Of a stretch of 64,000 bases of DNA, positions 24,368 through 33,385 are shown piece by piece. The notes under the pieces are model-generated. The model searched no databases. It was given only the letters and a program-made list of their open reading frames with translations, and had not been told where the DNA came from. This DNA comes from Dyella nitratireducens (GTDB lineage: Bacteria; Pseudomonadota; Gammaproteobacteria; Xanthomonadales; Rhodanobacteraceae). Each line of letters begins with the position of its first letter. Position 1 is the first letter of the stretch. Made by a program: the position numbers and the translations under genes. The stretch is from NCBI RefSeq assembly GCF_014642835.1, contig NZ_BMJA01000004.1, forward strand, positions 216,535 to 280,534, in the 5' to 3' direction.

Positions 24368-25369
24368 ATGACCGGTCACGGAGTTCGGCGGTTATCGTTC
24401 AAGTGTATATTCCATTTGCTGCTCCTGCTTGCTTGTGGCGCATTGCACGCCCAGCAACAGGGGACAGTCACGTACGTATATACCGATCCGCAGGGGACGC
24501 CTTTAGCAGAAGCGGATGCTAACGGGAACATCACCAAGACTTACGACTACACGCCGTACGGAACTACGGCATTAGGTACGCCCCCTAATGGACCGGGATA
24601 TACGGGACATGTTAACGATCCCGAGACAAATCTCGTCTACATGCAGGCTCGATATTACGATTCTGCGACTGGGCATTTTCTAAGTGTTGATCCAACCACG
24701 CCATCAGCGGGCGGTACATTCACGTTCAATCGATATGCTTACGCTAGTGACAACCCGATTGGAAATGTTGATCCAAACGGGAAGCAAACGATACCTCTTG
24801 CGAATGAGTTGGGAACAGATGACCCAGCCGTGATCAATCGGGTGCAGGTGGCTCAATTGGATAATGCCGACAACATCATGGATGTTGCACGGCAGTTGAC
24901 CGATCCGCTCGTTGCAGAAGCTCCTGAGCTTGGTGCTGTACCAGCAATGATCAGCAAGGTAGCTGATGTTACTTTTGCGGCGTCTAAAACGACCACATTG
25001 TTGAAGGCTGCAGGTTCAGAAGTGCCCGCCGCAGAACGTGTTCAGGGACTAACTAATCTCCTTGATCCGGTCGCTCAGACTAAGCGCACAGTTGCGGTCT
25101 TAGATACCTCCCAAGGTACACGGGTGCTTGCTTCTGGTGGCCGAGATTTAAGTCCAGCGCAGCGCGCAACTCAGCAGGCGGGTGAACAACTGGCGAGGCA
25201 GCCGGGTGCGCACGCTGAGGTGACCGCACTCAACCATGCTGCGAACAACGGACTTACTCCTTCATCGATCACTACATCACGCCCAATTTGCCCTTCATGC
25301 CAAGCTGCGATACAGCAGTCGGGTGGAACGGTTACGAGTCCGACTACAGCGCAGTGGCCGAAGCAATGA
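24368..25369 (+). CDS. Secreted mini-RHS protein with C-terminal deaminase-like toxin domain
   Basis: Protein of 333 residues. It has a Sec-type signal peptide (FHLLLLLACGALHAQ), a single RHS-associated core (about 35-138) with YDYTPYGTT, YMQARYYDSATGHFLSVDP, AYASDNPIGNVDPNG, a linker, then a C-terminal domain with H282-A-E284 and C308-P-S-C311. That HAE...CxxC arrangement is the zinc site of cytidine-deaminase-fold polymorphic toxins (YwqJ/MafB19-like groups; exact subfamily uncertain). Full RHS proteins exceed 1,000 residues, so this is a short tip carrying its own export signal. It overlaps the next gene by four bases, as toxin and immunity genes commonly do. Target (DNA, RNA or nucleotide) is unknown. 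Confidence 0.82.
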   Translation: MTGHGVRRLSFKCIFHLLLLLACGALHAQQQGTVTYVYTDPQGTPLAEADANGNITKTYDYTPYGTTALGTPPNGPGYTGHVNDPETNLVYMQARYYDSATGHFLSVDPTTPSAGGTFTFNRYAYASDNPIGNVDPNGKQTIPLANELGTDDPAVINRVQVAQLDNADNIMDVARQLTDPLVAEAPELGAVPAMISKVADVTFAASKTTTLLKAAGSEVPAAERVQGLTNLLDPVAQTKRTVAVLDTSQGTRVLASGGRDLSPAQRATQQAGEQLARQPGAHAEVTALNHAANNGLTPSSITTSRPICPSCQAAIQQSGGTVTSPTTAQWPKQ

Positions 25370-25974
25370 CTGTATTAAAATATGATGAGCAAGCACTTAA
25401 GCAACAGCTGTCAGCAATGCCCGAGAGATCCATCGTTGCATTTGCGTTGTGCTGTTCTACTCGGCAGCTGAACGCTTTTGAAGCCTACGCTGATAAGTTT
25501 TTGCCTGAAAAGCGAGAAGCTGCCCGCCACATTGTTGAAAGCCTTTGGGCGACAATAATTTTTGGGGAAAACACCCCGGTCATGTGGTCCGAACAACTGG
25601 CTATAGTTGAAGAGACATATCCGGATGAACAGGATCATTGGGCTCCGTTTCACGTTTACGGCGGCAATGCGCTATCTTCTTTGATATACACGATCCGAAG
25701 CCTCTTGGCGTCTGCAGACGTTCAAGAGGCTGCGTGGGCAGCACGAATTGCCTATGAATCGGCAGATCAGGCTGCGCTACGTTCTCTCGATAAAATGCGC
25801 GGGTCGCCTGAAATAGAACAATTAGTGGTCGCGAGCGACATCGTCCAGCGTGAATTGCATCGCCAGTCTGACGATCTTCAGTCGTTAGCTATCGACGATC
25901 CGGGAGTGATTTTGCATCTCAAGAGTCTAGCCATGGAAAGTCGAGTGCTGACTTTAGATGAGATGCTTGTTTGA
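25366..25974 (+). CDS. Probable immunity protein, DUF416-like
   Basis: Cytoplasmic helical protein of 202 residues. SIVAFALCCSTRQLNAFEAY, ARHIVESLWATIIFGENT and HWAPFHVYGGNALSSLIYTI match the layout of DUF416/YjaG-type proteins, some of which act as immunity proteins in polymorphic toxin loci. The ATG at 25366 overlaps the toxin stop (ATGA), which argues for coupled synthesis. The family call is by eye. Confidence 0.7.
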   Translation: MTVLKYDEQALKQQLSAMPERSIVAFALCCSTRQLNAFEAYADKFLPEKREAARHIVESLWATIIFGENTPVMWSEQLAIVEETYPDEQDHWAPFHVYGGNALSSLIYTIRSLLASADVQEAAWAARIAYESADQAALRSLDKMRGSPEIEQLVVASDIVQRELHRQSDDLQSLAIDDPGVILHLKSLAMESRVLTLDEMLV

Positions 25975-26069
25975 TCCTTGACTGCCAAATTTTATCCTTG
26001 CTTCTATCAATCCATAAACGCATAACGAGCGCTTTCGCGAAGAGATAGATGTCGCGCTAAGGAAGTAAT

Positions 26070-26216
26070 GTGACCGAGAAAACATGGCCACTGCGCTATT
26101 CTGAAGATGAGTTTTGGGTGCTCGTCCACAGGCACAGGACAATTGGCGTGTTGGAAAGGAAGTGGTCATTTGCTCGGAACGAGCAAGGACAGAAAGTGCT
26201 TCTCCAAGCTAACTAG
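26070..26216 (+). CDS. Short ORF in the island (48 aa, GTG start)
   Basis: GTG at 26070 is preceded by AAGGAAG. The peptide contains EDEFWVLVHRHRTIGVLER, which looks coding, and ends at a TAG. It is 95 bases downstream of the immunity candidate. It may be a fragment of a displaced toxin or immunity gene. Confidence 0.4.
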   Translation: MTEKTWPLRYSEDEFWVLVHRHRTIGVLERKWSFARNEQGQKVLLQAN

Positions 26217-26289
26217 AGACATTATTTAGCCCCTGTATTGCCTGATGCATGAATCATTCGTGAAATGGATTGTGCATCTGAGTAAACGG

Positions 26290-26642
26290 CTAGACGTCCT
26301 CTTCCTCACACTGAAAATAGGCGTTCTTTCTTTTTGGGTCGATGACTATTTCCAACTCACCGTAACCACTTTCAGAGTTCTCAATATCGGCGCAACCCGT
26401 AGGAACAACCTCGTTGAATTCGCACTTGACGATAATGTGAGTCTTTCCGTTGATATCTTGGATGGACGCGATTGATACCTCTAACGAGTCGTCGTCTGGC
26501 CACCTTCTTTGCACATTACGTCCAATGGGAGATCGCTGCTGATGCTCTGAAGTTCGTTGAGGAAAATCCCTTCGAATTTATCCGTGCCAAGCACCTCCAT
26601 CGATTCGGGAAGTTCAATAAATCTCTTGAGTCCACTTTGCAT
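26290..26642 (-). pseudogene. Frameshifted small gene, possibly an orphan immunity gene
   Basis: Two frames join to about 118 codons. The N-terminal part starts at ATG 26642 (MQSGLKRFIELPESMEVLG ... LPLDVMCKEG) and runs to a stop near 26487. The C-terminal part continues in another frame from about 26514 (RWPDDDSLEVSIASI ... YGELEIVIDPKRKNAYFQCE) to 26290. The strand-rich, acidic composition resembles small immunity proteins of polymorphic toxin loci, but no family is identified. One base gain or loss near 26490-26515 would explain it. Sequencing error is possible. Confidence 0.5.
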
Positions 26643-26980
26643 GTGACGTCACCGTAGATGAGGACTGCTGTGTATGACTGCGGACTTCGCCCAAGGAGCG
26701 TTCAAACACTTTCTTGAAGCGATCTGTAGATCGTGGCTACTCCAACATTGAATCATTCCGCCATGCGAGCCCCCCGTGGCGTTGCTGCAGATGAGCTGTC
26801 CGATTGTAGGTTCACTACAAAGCAACGTTACTGAGCTGTATCGAACTCGAGAATTGGCTGTATTGTTGGCATTGGCACACAAACAAAAAACCGCCCCTTT
26901 TTACAGGGGCGGTTTTCCATACTTTTTTCGTACTCGGCATTTTCGATGATGCCGAAAATTGCCTAAGTCGTTGAATAGAT
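26643..26980. other. Island end, mostly non-coding
   Basis: No convincing gene; a 77-codon minus-strand ORF (26649-26882) has no ribosome-binding site or recognised motif. Holds the terminator at 26886 and a GCATTTTCGATGATGCC hairpin near 26937. Confidence 0.5.
26886..26915. terminator. Bidirectional intrinsic terminator
   Basis: An 11-bp stem AAAACCGCCCC/GGGGCGGTTTT with an 8-base loop. In the minus direction it ends in TTTTTTG, so it can now terminate tRNA-Val transcription about 65 bases past the tRNA 3' end. Confidence 0.8.
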
Positions 26981-27055
26981 TGGTGGGCGGTACAAGGATC
27001 GAACTTGTGACACCTGCCGTGTGAAGGCAGTGCTCTACCGCTGAGCTAACCGCCC
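26981..27055 (-). tRNA. tRNA-Val (anticodon CAC)
   Basis: A 75-base cloverleaf with encoded CCA. Acceptor stem GGGCGGT/ACCGCCC, D arm GCTCAGCGGTAGAGC, anticodon stem CTGCC/GGCAG around loop TTCACAC (anticodon CAC), T arm ACAAG-TTCGATC-CTTGT. Its 3' end is the insertion point of the small island on its lower-coordinate side. Confidence 0.97.
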
Positions 27056-27185
27056 GCCGGGAACGCGCAACTATACGGACCAGGAGGTAAAACGTCAACC
27101 ATTTGTGGGGTGGCTGCGTTGCTTGGCGTGGGCTATCGCCCTTGGGCGGCTAAAATACCCTGTTCCCTTTGCCAAACGGCTCCCC

Positions 27186-27515
27186 ATGCATTTCGATCTC
27201 TCGCACATGCTGCATGCTCTGCAGAATTTCCACCTTACGCCTTGGAAGGTGGTCGGCTTCCTGGGCACCTTTATGTTCACCGGGCGCTGGTTCGTGCAGC
27301 TTTATTACACGCGCAAATACAAGCGTGTGGTGATGCCGCTGTCGTTCTGGTGGATGTCGGTGTCGGGCAGCGCCTTGTTGCTGGCGTATTTCGTATTCGG
27401 CAAGAATGATTCCGTGGGCATTCTTTCCAACTTCTTCCCGGTGTTCGTGTCGGTGTACAACCTGGTGATGCATATGCGCAATCACGGCGGAGATGAAATT
27501 GGGGATAAGGCGTAG
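27186..27515 (+). CDS. LAB_N (lipid A biosynthesis N-terminal) domain membrane protein
   Basis: Membrane protein of 109 residues with three hydrophobic segments. VVGFLGTFMFTGRWFVQLYY, VVMPLSFWWMSVSGSALLL and GILSNFFPVFVSVYNLVMH match the LAB_N domain found at the start of some LpxB proteins and as a separate gene. The role is unknown, perhaps in lipid A or cell-surface glycan handling. The start at 27186 (MHFDLSHML) avoids the basic leader of the longer frame. Confidence 0.85.
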   Translation: MHFDLSHMLHALQNFHLTPWKVVGFLGTFMFTGRWFVQLYYTRKYKRVVMPLSFWWMSVSGSALLLAYFVFGKNDSVGILSNFFPVFVSVYNLVMHMRNHGGDEIGDKA

Positions 27516-27552
27516 GTCGGAATGACGGCACGCTTCGAAATGGCATGTAGCA

Positions 27553-27618
27553 CGTAGACTGGGATGAAATCCCAGCATCGCCATGCTGATAAGAACCGGG
27601 ATTGGCATCCCAGCCTAT
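27553..27618. repeat. Degenerate family A repeat
   Basis: GTAGACTGGGATGAAATCCC and CCGGGATTGGCATCCCAGCC form two related hairpins between convergent genes, just past the metH stop. Confidence 0.6.
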
Positions 27619-27621
27619 AAA

Positions 27622-30306
27622 CTATTCCGGATCGTAATCCAGGTTGGGCGCCAGCCAACGCTCCGCTTCTTCCCGCGTCCAGCCCTTGCGCTTCGCATAG
27701 TCTTCCACCTGCTCGCGCGTGACACGCCCGACCACGAAGTACTGGCTGTCCGGATGCGAGAAATACCAGCCGGAAACCGCTGCGGCCGGATACATCGCGA
27801 AGCCATCCGTCAATTGAATGCCGGCGTTGCGCGTGGCATCGAGCAGCTCGAACAGCGCGGTCTTCTCCGTGTGATCGGGGCAGGCGGGATAACCAGGAGC
27901 GGGGCGGATGCCGCTGTACTTTTCGTCGATCAGCGCTTCGTTGTCGAGGGACTCGTTTGGCTGATAGCCCCAGAACTCGCGACGCACGCGTTCGTGCATG
28001 CGTTCGGCGAAGGCTTCGGCGAGACGGTCGGCGAGGGCCTTGAGCAGGATGGCGGAGTAATCGTCGTGCTCTGCTACGAAGCGCGCGACGTGCTCCTCAA
28101 TGCCGATGCCGGCGGTAACGGCGAAGGCGCCGATCCAATCCTGCTTGTTGGTTTCCTTGGGAGCAATGAAATCGGAAAGGCAGAAATCGGGCCGCTCGAC
28201 GGGCTTTTCAGCTTGTTGGCGGAGGTTGTGGAGGTGCCGCTTTCCTTCCGGAAGCTGGATCTCGATGTCGTCACCGACACCGCAAGCAGGCCAGAAGCCG
28301 ATCACCGCACGTGCCGTCAGCCAACGCTCGGCGATGATCTTGTCGAGCATGGCCTGCGCATCGCCGAACAACTCGGTGGCTTGCTTGCCGACGACGTCGT
28401 CTTCAAGGATGGCGGGGTAACGGCCTGCCAGTTCCCAGGCCTGGAAGAACGGCGTCCAGTCGATATAGGTACGCAGTTCGCTCAGGTCGTAGTCGTCGAA
28501 CGTCGTAATGCCGGGCTTCTTGGGTTGTGGCGGTGCGTAGCTCTGCCAGTCGCGGGTAAAGCGCTGCTTGCGCGCGTGTTCCAGCGGCACCAGTGTTTTT
28601 GCGGCACCCCGTTGTTTGTGGCGTTCGCGGATGTCTGCGTATTCAGCGCGGATCTTCGCCATGAAGCCGTCGATCAACTCCTTGCTCACCAGGGATTGCG
28701 CGACGCCGACGGCGCGCGACGCATCTTTTACCCAGACCGTGGGCGATTTGTAATGCGGTTCGATCTTCAGCGCGGTATGCGCGCGCGAGGTGGTGGCACC
28801 GCCGATCAACAGTGGAATCTGGAAATCCTGCCGCTGCATTTCGCGTGCGACCTGGCTCATTTCTTCCAGCGATGGCGTGATCAGGCCGGACAGGCCGATG
28901 ATGTCGGCTTTGTGTTCGCGCGCGCTATCCAGAATCTTCTGTGCCGGTACCATCACGCCGAGGTCGATCACCTCGAAGTTGTTGCAGCGGAGCACCACGC
29001 CGACAATGTTCTTGCCGATGTCGTGCACATCGCCTTTCACGGTCGCCATGACGATGGTGCCGTTGTTCTTGCCGGCGTCGCCGGTGCGCAGTTTTTCCGC
29101 TTCGATATAGGGCAGCAGGTATGCCACTGCTTTTTTCATCACGCGTGCTGACTTCACGACCTGCGGCAGGAACATTTTGCCGGCACCGAACAGGTCGCCG
29201 ACGATGTTCATGCCGTCCATCAGCGGACCTTCGATCACGTCGAGCGGACGCGTGGCTTGCTGACGTGCTTCTTCCGTGTCTTCATCGACGAATTGGTCGA
29301 TGCCGTGTACCAGTGCATGGGCAAGTCGTTCGCGCACGGGTTTTTCGCGCCAGGCGAGGCTTTCGGTGACTACTTCGCCTTTCTTTCCCTTGAAGCGGTC
29401 GGCGATTTCCAGCAGGCGTTCGGTGGCGTCGGCGCGGCGGTTGAGCACGACATCTTCCACGCGTTCGCGCAGTGCTTCGGGCACGTCGTCATAGATCATC
29501 AACGCACCGGCGTTGACGATGCCCATGTCCATGCCAGCCTTGATGGCGTGGTACAGAAACACGGAGTGGATCGCCTCGCGCACGGTGTTGTTGCCGCGAA
29601 ACGAAAACGAGACGTTGGAGACGCCGCCAGACACGTGGCTATGCGGAAAGCGCTTCTTTAACTCGCGCGTGGCTTCGATGAAGTCCACCGCGTAGTTGTT
29701 GTGCTCTTCGATGCCGGTGGCGATGGCAAAGATGTTGGGGTCGAAGATGATGTCTTCGGGCGGGAAGTCCAATTTCTCGGTGAGCAGCGTGTAGGCGCGC
29801 GAGCAGATGTCTACTTTGCGTGCACAGGTATCCGCCTGGCCTTGTTCGTCGAACGCCATCACCACGACCGCGGCGCCGTATTCGAGCACCTTGCGTGCGT
29901 GCTCCAGGAAGAGGTCTTCGCCTTCCTTCATGGAGATGGAATTGACCACGCCCTTGCCTTGCAGGCAGCGCAGGCCGGCTTCGATGACGGTCCACTTGGA
30001 AGAGTCGACCATCACCGGCACGCGTGCGATGTCCGGTTCGGCGGCGATCAGATTGAGGAAGCGCGTCATCGCGGCTTCCGAATCGATCAGGCCTTCATCC
30101 ATGTTAACGTCGATAATTTGCGCACCGTTCGCCACCTGCTGGCGCGCGACGTCCACGGCTTCTTCGTAGCGATCTTCCTTGATCAGTTTTTTGAATTGCG
30201 CCGAGCCGGTGACGTTGGTGCGTTCGCCGACGTTGACGAACAGCAGGTCCGGCGTGATGACCAGGGGTTCGAGGCCGGAAAGGCGGGTGTGGCGAGTTGT
30301 ATTCAT
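27622..30306 (-). CDS. metH: Methionine synthase, C-terminal half (folate, B12 and activation domains)
   Basis: Cobalamin-dependent methionine synthase lacking the homocysteine domain, 894 residues. It has a pterin-binding domain ([25 protein letters not shown]), a B12 cap and Rossmann domain with base-off motif [12 protein letters not shown] (His ligand) and [12 protein letters not shown], and an AdoMet activation domain ([28 protein letters not shown]). With the upstream 361-residue gene it makes up a full-size MetH. The start at 30306 ([11 protein letters not shown]) precedes the folate domain; the extension to 30393 translates repeat DNA. Confidence 0.95.
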   Translation of the reverse strand: MNTTRHTRLSGLEPLVITPDLLFVNVGERTNVTGSAQFKKLIKEDRYEEAVDVARQQVANGAQIIDVNMDEGLIDSEAAMTRFLNLIAAEPDIARVPVMVDSSKWTVIEAGLRCLQGKGVVNSISMKEGEDLFLEHARKVLEYGAAVVVMAFDEQGQADTCARKVDICSRAYTLLTEKLDFPPEDIIFDPNIFAIATGIEEHNNYAVDFIEATRELKKRFPHSHVSGGVSNVSFSFRGNNTVREAIHSVFLYHAIKAGMDMGIVNAGALMIYDDVPEALRERVEDVVLNRRADATERLLEIADRFKGKKGEVVTESLAWREKPVRERLAHALVHGIDQFVDEDTEEARQQATRPLDVIEGPLMDGMNIVGDLFGAGKMFLPQVVKSARVMKKAVAYLLPYIEAEKLRTGDAGKNNGTIVMATVKGDVHDIGKNIVGVVLRCNNFEVIDLGVMVPAQKILDSAREHKADIIGLSGLITPSLEEMSQVAREMQRQDFQIPLLIGGATTSRAHTALKIEPHYKSPTVWVKDASRAVGVAQSLVSKELIDGFMAKIRAEYADIRERHKQRGAAKTLVPLEHARKQRFTRDWQSYAPPQPKKPGITTFDDYDLSELRTYIDWTPFFQAWELAGRYPAILEDDVVGKQATELFGDAQAMLDKIIAERWLTARAVIGFWPACGVGDDIEIQLPEGKRHLHNLRQQAEKPVERPDFCLSDFIAPKETNKQDWIGAFAVTAGIGIEEHVARFVAEHDDYSAILLKALADRLAEAFAERMHERVRREFWGYQPNESLDNEALIDEKYSGIRPAPGYPACPDHTEKTALFELLDATRNAGIQLTDGFAMYPAAAVSGWYFSHPDSQYFVVGRVTREQVEDYAKRKGWTREEAERWLAPNLDYDPE

Positions 30307-30331
30307 CGAGGGCGATTTTGCGACGGACAGT

Positions 30332-30485
30332 TCCCTCTCCCTTAGGAGAGAGGGTTGGGGTGAGGAATGAATCTTGCGGAATAGCAGCGGCACCCCATGG
30401 GGACGTTATTCCCGCGAAAGCAGGAATCCATCTTTGCCTTTTGCGTCAGAGCAACATGGATTCCCGCTTTCGCGGGAATGACGGC
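30332..30485. repeat. Family C hairpin plus family B pair between the metH halves
   Basis: CCCTCTCCC/GAGAGAGGG at 30332-30365 is followed by the family B pair at 30403-30485 (arms like TTCCCGCGAAAGCAGGAATC and complement). It fills the 208-base gap between the two methionine synthase genes. Confidence 0.8.
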
Positions 30486-30514
30486 CATCAAGGCAAGCGG
30501 AATGTTCGGTCTGC

Positions 30515-31600
30515 TCATGCCGCTTCTTTCTTCTCAACCGATAGCGCACGCGGCGCATACTTGCTCACCGCCTCCGCAATGGCCTTGATATGCGCGGGCG
30601 TCGTCCCGCAACAACCGCCCACCATATTGAGCAGCCCGTCGCGCGCAAAACCGCCAATCACTGCGGCCATCTGCGCCGGCGTTTCATCGTATTCGCCGAA
30701 CGCATTGGGCAAGCCTGCGTTCGGGTGTGAACTGATGTAGCACTCGGCCGTGTTGGCAAGCGTTTGCACATGCGGACGCAGATCGGCAGCACCCAGTGCG
30801 CAGTTCAAGCCGACCGAAAGCGGGCGGATGTGCTTTACCGAGTAGTAGAACGCTTCCGCCGTCTGGCCGGAAAGCGTGCGGCCAGAACGATCGGTAATGG
30901 TGCCGGAGATCATCACCGGCACGCGGCTGCCGCGTGAGCGGAACAATTCGCTCAATGCGAACAGCGCTGCTTTAGCGTTGAGCGTGTCGAAGATGGTTTC
31001 CACCATGATCAGGTCGGCGCCGCCATCGAGCAGGCCACTGCCTGCTTCGGTGTAGTTGTCGACCAGTTCTTCAAAGGTGACGTTGCGAAAGCCGGGGTCA
31101 TTGACGTCGGGCGACAGCGAAGCCGTACGGCTGGTGGGCCCAAGGATGCCGATCGCGAAACGCGGCTTGGATGGATTTTTCGCCGTGTATGCATCGCAAG
31201 CAGCACGTGCGAGCTTGGCGCCTTCGCGGTTCAACTCATACGCAAGATGTTCGAGATGGTAATCGGCCTGGCTGATGCGTGTGGAATTGAAGGTATTGGT
31301 TTCGACCAGATCCGCGCCGGCTTCGAGATAGGCTTCGTGCACGCCGCGGATGATGTCCGGCTTGGTCAAAGTGAGCAGGTCGTTATTGCCCTTCAGATCG
31401 CACGCGCCGGGATGATCGTGCGCATGCGTGTGCTGGCTGTCGCAGCCGTCGGCGAAGCGATCGCCGCGAAAGCCGGCTTCGTCCAACTGATGTCCTTGCA
31501 GCATGGTGCCCATGCCGCCGTCGAGAATCAGGATGCGTTCGCGCAGGGCGGCTTCGAGCGCGGCAACACGGTCGGGATGACGCCAGGGGAGGGTGCTCAT
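30515..31600 (-). CDS. metH: Methionine synthase, homocysteine-binding N-terminal half
   Basis: Zinc-dependent homocysteine methyltransferase domain of 361 residues: [11 protein letters not shown] at the start, [10 protein letters not shown], the zinc ligand GLNCALGA and the paired cysteines [11 protein letters not shown]. It activates homocysteine as a thiolate and takes the methyl group from methylcobalamin on the partner protein at 27622. Splitting metH at this boundary is known in Xanthomonadales. The ArsR-methyltransferase gene lies nine bases upstream, so these genes are co-transcribed. Confidence 0.95.
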   Translation of the reverse strand: MSTLPWRHPDRVAALEAALRERILILDGGMGTMLQGHQLDEAGFRGDRFADGCDSQHTHAHDHPGACDLKGNNDLLTLTKPDIIRGVHEAYLEAGADLVETNTFNSTRISQADYHLEHLAYELNREGAKLARAACDAYTAKNPSKPRFAIGILGPTSRTASLSPDVNDPGFRNVTFEELVDNYTEAGSGLLDGGADLIMVETIFDTLNAKAALFALSELFRSRGSRVPVMISGTITDRSGRTLSGQTAEAFYYSVKHIRPLSVGLNCALGAADLRPHVQTLANTAECYISSHPNAGLPNAFGEYDETPAQMAAVIGGFARDGLLNMVGGCCGTTPAHIKAIAEAVSKYAPRALSVEKKEAA

Positions 31601-31609
31601 GTGGACTCC

Positions 31610-32536
31610 TTACGGCTTGCGTGCGAGCAGGCTGATGACTTCGAAATGCGGTGCCTTGCGCTCGCGGCTCAGGCGATTGCAGCTCAACACCTCGAGCTTG
31701 GCCTGCGTGACCAGCTTGGTGAGGTCGCTTTCGGTGAAACCAAGATTGCGGTGATCGAACGGTTCGACCACGGCACGGTGGTCGTGCCTGCCCAACGTGG
31801 CGGCCAGTAGCTTGCCGCCAGGGCGTAGTACACGGGCGGCTTCGGCCACGGCTTTGGCCGGCTGTTCCGAATAGGTAAGCGCATGCAGCATCAGCACCAG
31901 GTCGAAGCGGCCGGCTTGCAGCATCAAGGCGTGCATGTCGCCCTGGCGCACTTCGACGTTGCTGAAAGGCGCCAGCCGTTTGGCTGCCGCTTCCACCACG
32001 CGCTCGCTCGCATCCACGCAGACGATCGAGCGTGCATGCGGCGCGAGTAGTTCGGCCGTCACGCCATCGCCGGAGGCGATGTCCAATACGTCGCCGGTTT
32101 CCAGCAATTGCAGCAGCGAGCGGGTGAGCGTTTCCCAGGTGCGGCCGGGCGAGTAATGGCGCTCCATGTCGCCGGCCACGGTGTCGGCCCAACCTTGCGA
32201 GTTGGCGCGCTGGGCCAGCACGGCAATCAACCGTGCCGCGTCTTCCCGCAGCAGGGCGTCGTCGATGCTTTCGCGAAGGGAGCGGATCAGCGCGTGCTGG
32301 CGTTCATCACCTTCGCTGTTGGCACGGTAGTAGGCCGAAACGCCCGCGCGGCGATCGCGCACTAGCTCGGCTTCTTTCAGCTTGGCCAGGTGCGTGGAGA
32401 CGCGAGGTTGCGCCAGATGCAGCACCGCAGCCAGCTCCGCCACGGTCAATTCTTCCCGCTCGAGCAGGGCCAGCAGCCGCACGCGAGTGGGATCCGCCAG
32501 CAGGCGCAACACGCTGGAGGCGGTGGCCAGATCCAT
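31610..32536 (-). CDS. ArsR-type regulator fused to a SAM-dependent methyltransferase
   Basis: Protein of 308 residues. The N-terminal winged helix (about 1-95) reads LRLLADPTRVRLLALLEREE, LTVAELAAVLHLAQPRVSTH and LAKLKEAELV. The C-terminal class I methyltransferase (about 130-300) has VLDIASGDGVTAELL as SAM motif I and FDLVLMLHALTYS. The gene directly precedes metH in many proteobacteria, so regulation of methionine synthesis by SAM or SAH sensing is plausible but unproven. Confidence 0.9.
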   Translation of the reverse strand: MDLATASSVLRLLADPTRVRLLALLEREELTVAELAAVLHLAQPRVSTHLAKLKEAELVRDRRAGVSAYYRANSEGDERQHALIRSLRESIDDALLREDAARLIAVLAQRANSQGWADTVAGDMERHYSPGRTWETLTRSLLQLLETGDVLDIASGDGVTAELLAPHARSIVCVDASERVVEAAAKRLAPFSNVEVRQGDMHALMLQAGRFDLVLMLHALTYSEQPAKAVAEAARVLRPGGKLLAATLGRHDHRAVVEPFDHRNLGFTESDLTKLVTQAKLEVLSCNRLSRERKAPHFEVISLLARKP

Positions 32537-32629
32537 CGTGCATCCTTATATCGCGATAGAGAGATGGTTAAGGGTAGGCGCGAGATGGCGAAGCGTCAAG
32601 GGTTAAGGTTCCGGGCTCGATAGTGATAA

Positions 32630-32647
32630 ACTAGTCATATGACTAGT
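32630..32647. promoter_or_regulatory. Perfect palindromic operator of the toxin-antitoxin pair
   Basis: ACTAGTCATATGACTAGT is an exact 18-bp palindrome 17 bases upstream of the antitoxin start. Phd-type antitoxins bind such sites for autoregulation. Confidence 0.7.
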
Positions 32648-32663
32648 CAGATGGTGATCCCGT

Positions 32664-32915
32664 ATGCACACTTGGCCGGTACAAGACGCAAAAGCACGCT
32701 TCAGCGAACTACTGGATGCTTGCACCACGGAGGGTGCGCAATTGATCACCCGACGAGGTGAGGAAACTGCCGTGCTGATTCCTATTGCCGAATGGCGACG
32801 CATGGTCGAGATAGCGCGTCCTTCGCTCAAGGCCTTGCTACTTTCCGATGTTGGCCGCACCGACCTCGAAATTCCTAAGCGCGGCGTTCGGCGTCGTCGC
32901 CCAACTTCGTTCTAA
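32664..32915 (+). CDS. Phd/YefM-family antitoxin
   Basis: Protein of 83 residues. The N-terminal Phd DNA-binding fold reads WPVQDAKARFSELLDAC and LITRRGEETAVLIPIAEWRR; the C-terminal tail (ALLLSDVGRTDLEIPKRG) would thread into the toxin. The start at 32664 is 17 bases after the palindrome, and the toxin gene follows by 12 bases. Confidence 0.92.
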   Translation: MHTWPVQDAKARFSELLDACTTEGAQLITRRGEETAVLIPIAEWRRMVEIARPSLKALLLSDVGRTDLEIPKRGVRRRRPTSF

Positions 32916-32927
32916 GCAGGGATATGC

Positions 32928-33332
32928 ATGTTTTTGCTGGATACCAATATCGTCTCGGAGTTGCGCAAGCCGCGTCCGCACGGTGCGGTCGTTGCGTGGA
33001 TCGGAGGAGTCGACGATGCTCACTTACATCTGAGCGCTGTCACATTGGGCGAGATACAGGCGGGCATTGAACTCACTCGTGAACAGGATTCTGATAAAGC
33101 CACGATCATCGAGGCATGGCTTGAGCAAGTGGCTGCAACTTACAACGTGCTGCCGATGGATGTCGCCACATTCCGCTGTTGGGCCAAGTTTATGCATCGA
33201 CAGTCCGATACGGTGTCGGAAGACGCCATGATCGCGGCGACGGCGAGCGTCCATAAACTCACTGTCGTTACGCGCAATACGAGGGATTTCGAGCGTTTCC
33301 CTGTAGCTTTGCTCAATCCGTTCCAGACCTGA
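32928..33332 (+). CDS. PIN-domain toxin, VapC/FitB type
   Basis: Predicted Mg-dependent ribonuclease of 134 residues with the PIN acidic residues in FLLDTNIVSELRK (Asp), LGEIQAGIE (Glu), SEDAMIAATA (Asp) and TRNTRDF (Asp). It is the second gene of the Phd pair and would cleave RNA, commonly tRNA in VapC, when the antitoxin is lost. The target is not readable from sequence. Confidence 0.93.
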   Translation: MFLLDTNIVSELRKPRPHGAVVAWIGGVDDAHLHLSAVTLGEIQAGIELTREQDSDKATIIEAWLEQVAATYNVLPMDVATFRCWAKFMHRQSDTVSEDAMIAATASVHKLTVVTRNTRDFERFPVALLNPFQT

Positions 33333-33385
33333 CGTTTGTATCTCTGTTGCCCCGCAGCAAGGCTCATGCAGCCACACAGCTAAAA

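Larger units (their letters stand above)
24234..26999. mobile_element. Small tRNA-Val-associated genomic island
   Basis: Segment of about 2.75 kb lying directly 3' of tRNA-Val(CAC) and bounded by the 20-bp partial duplication of the tRNA end. Base composition is visibly lower in GC than the flanks. Cargo: RHS-deaminase toxin, immunity candidate, a short ORF and a frameshifted gene. No integrase is present, so it is a degraded or trans-mobilised element. Confidence 0.6.

Noticed and set aside
26649-26882. 77-codon minus-strand ORF next to the island terminator
   Set aside because: No start signal and no family resemblance; kept only as part of a non-coding region.
27583-29151. Plus-strand 522-codon ORF antisense to metH
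   Set aside because: Antisense shadow of a recognised B12-dependent methionine synthase.
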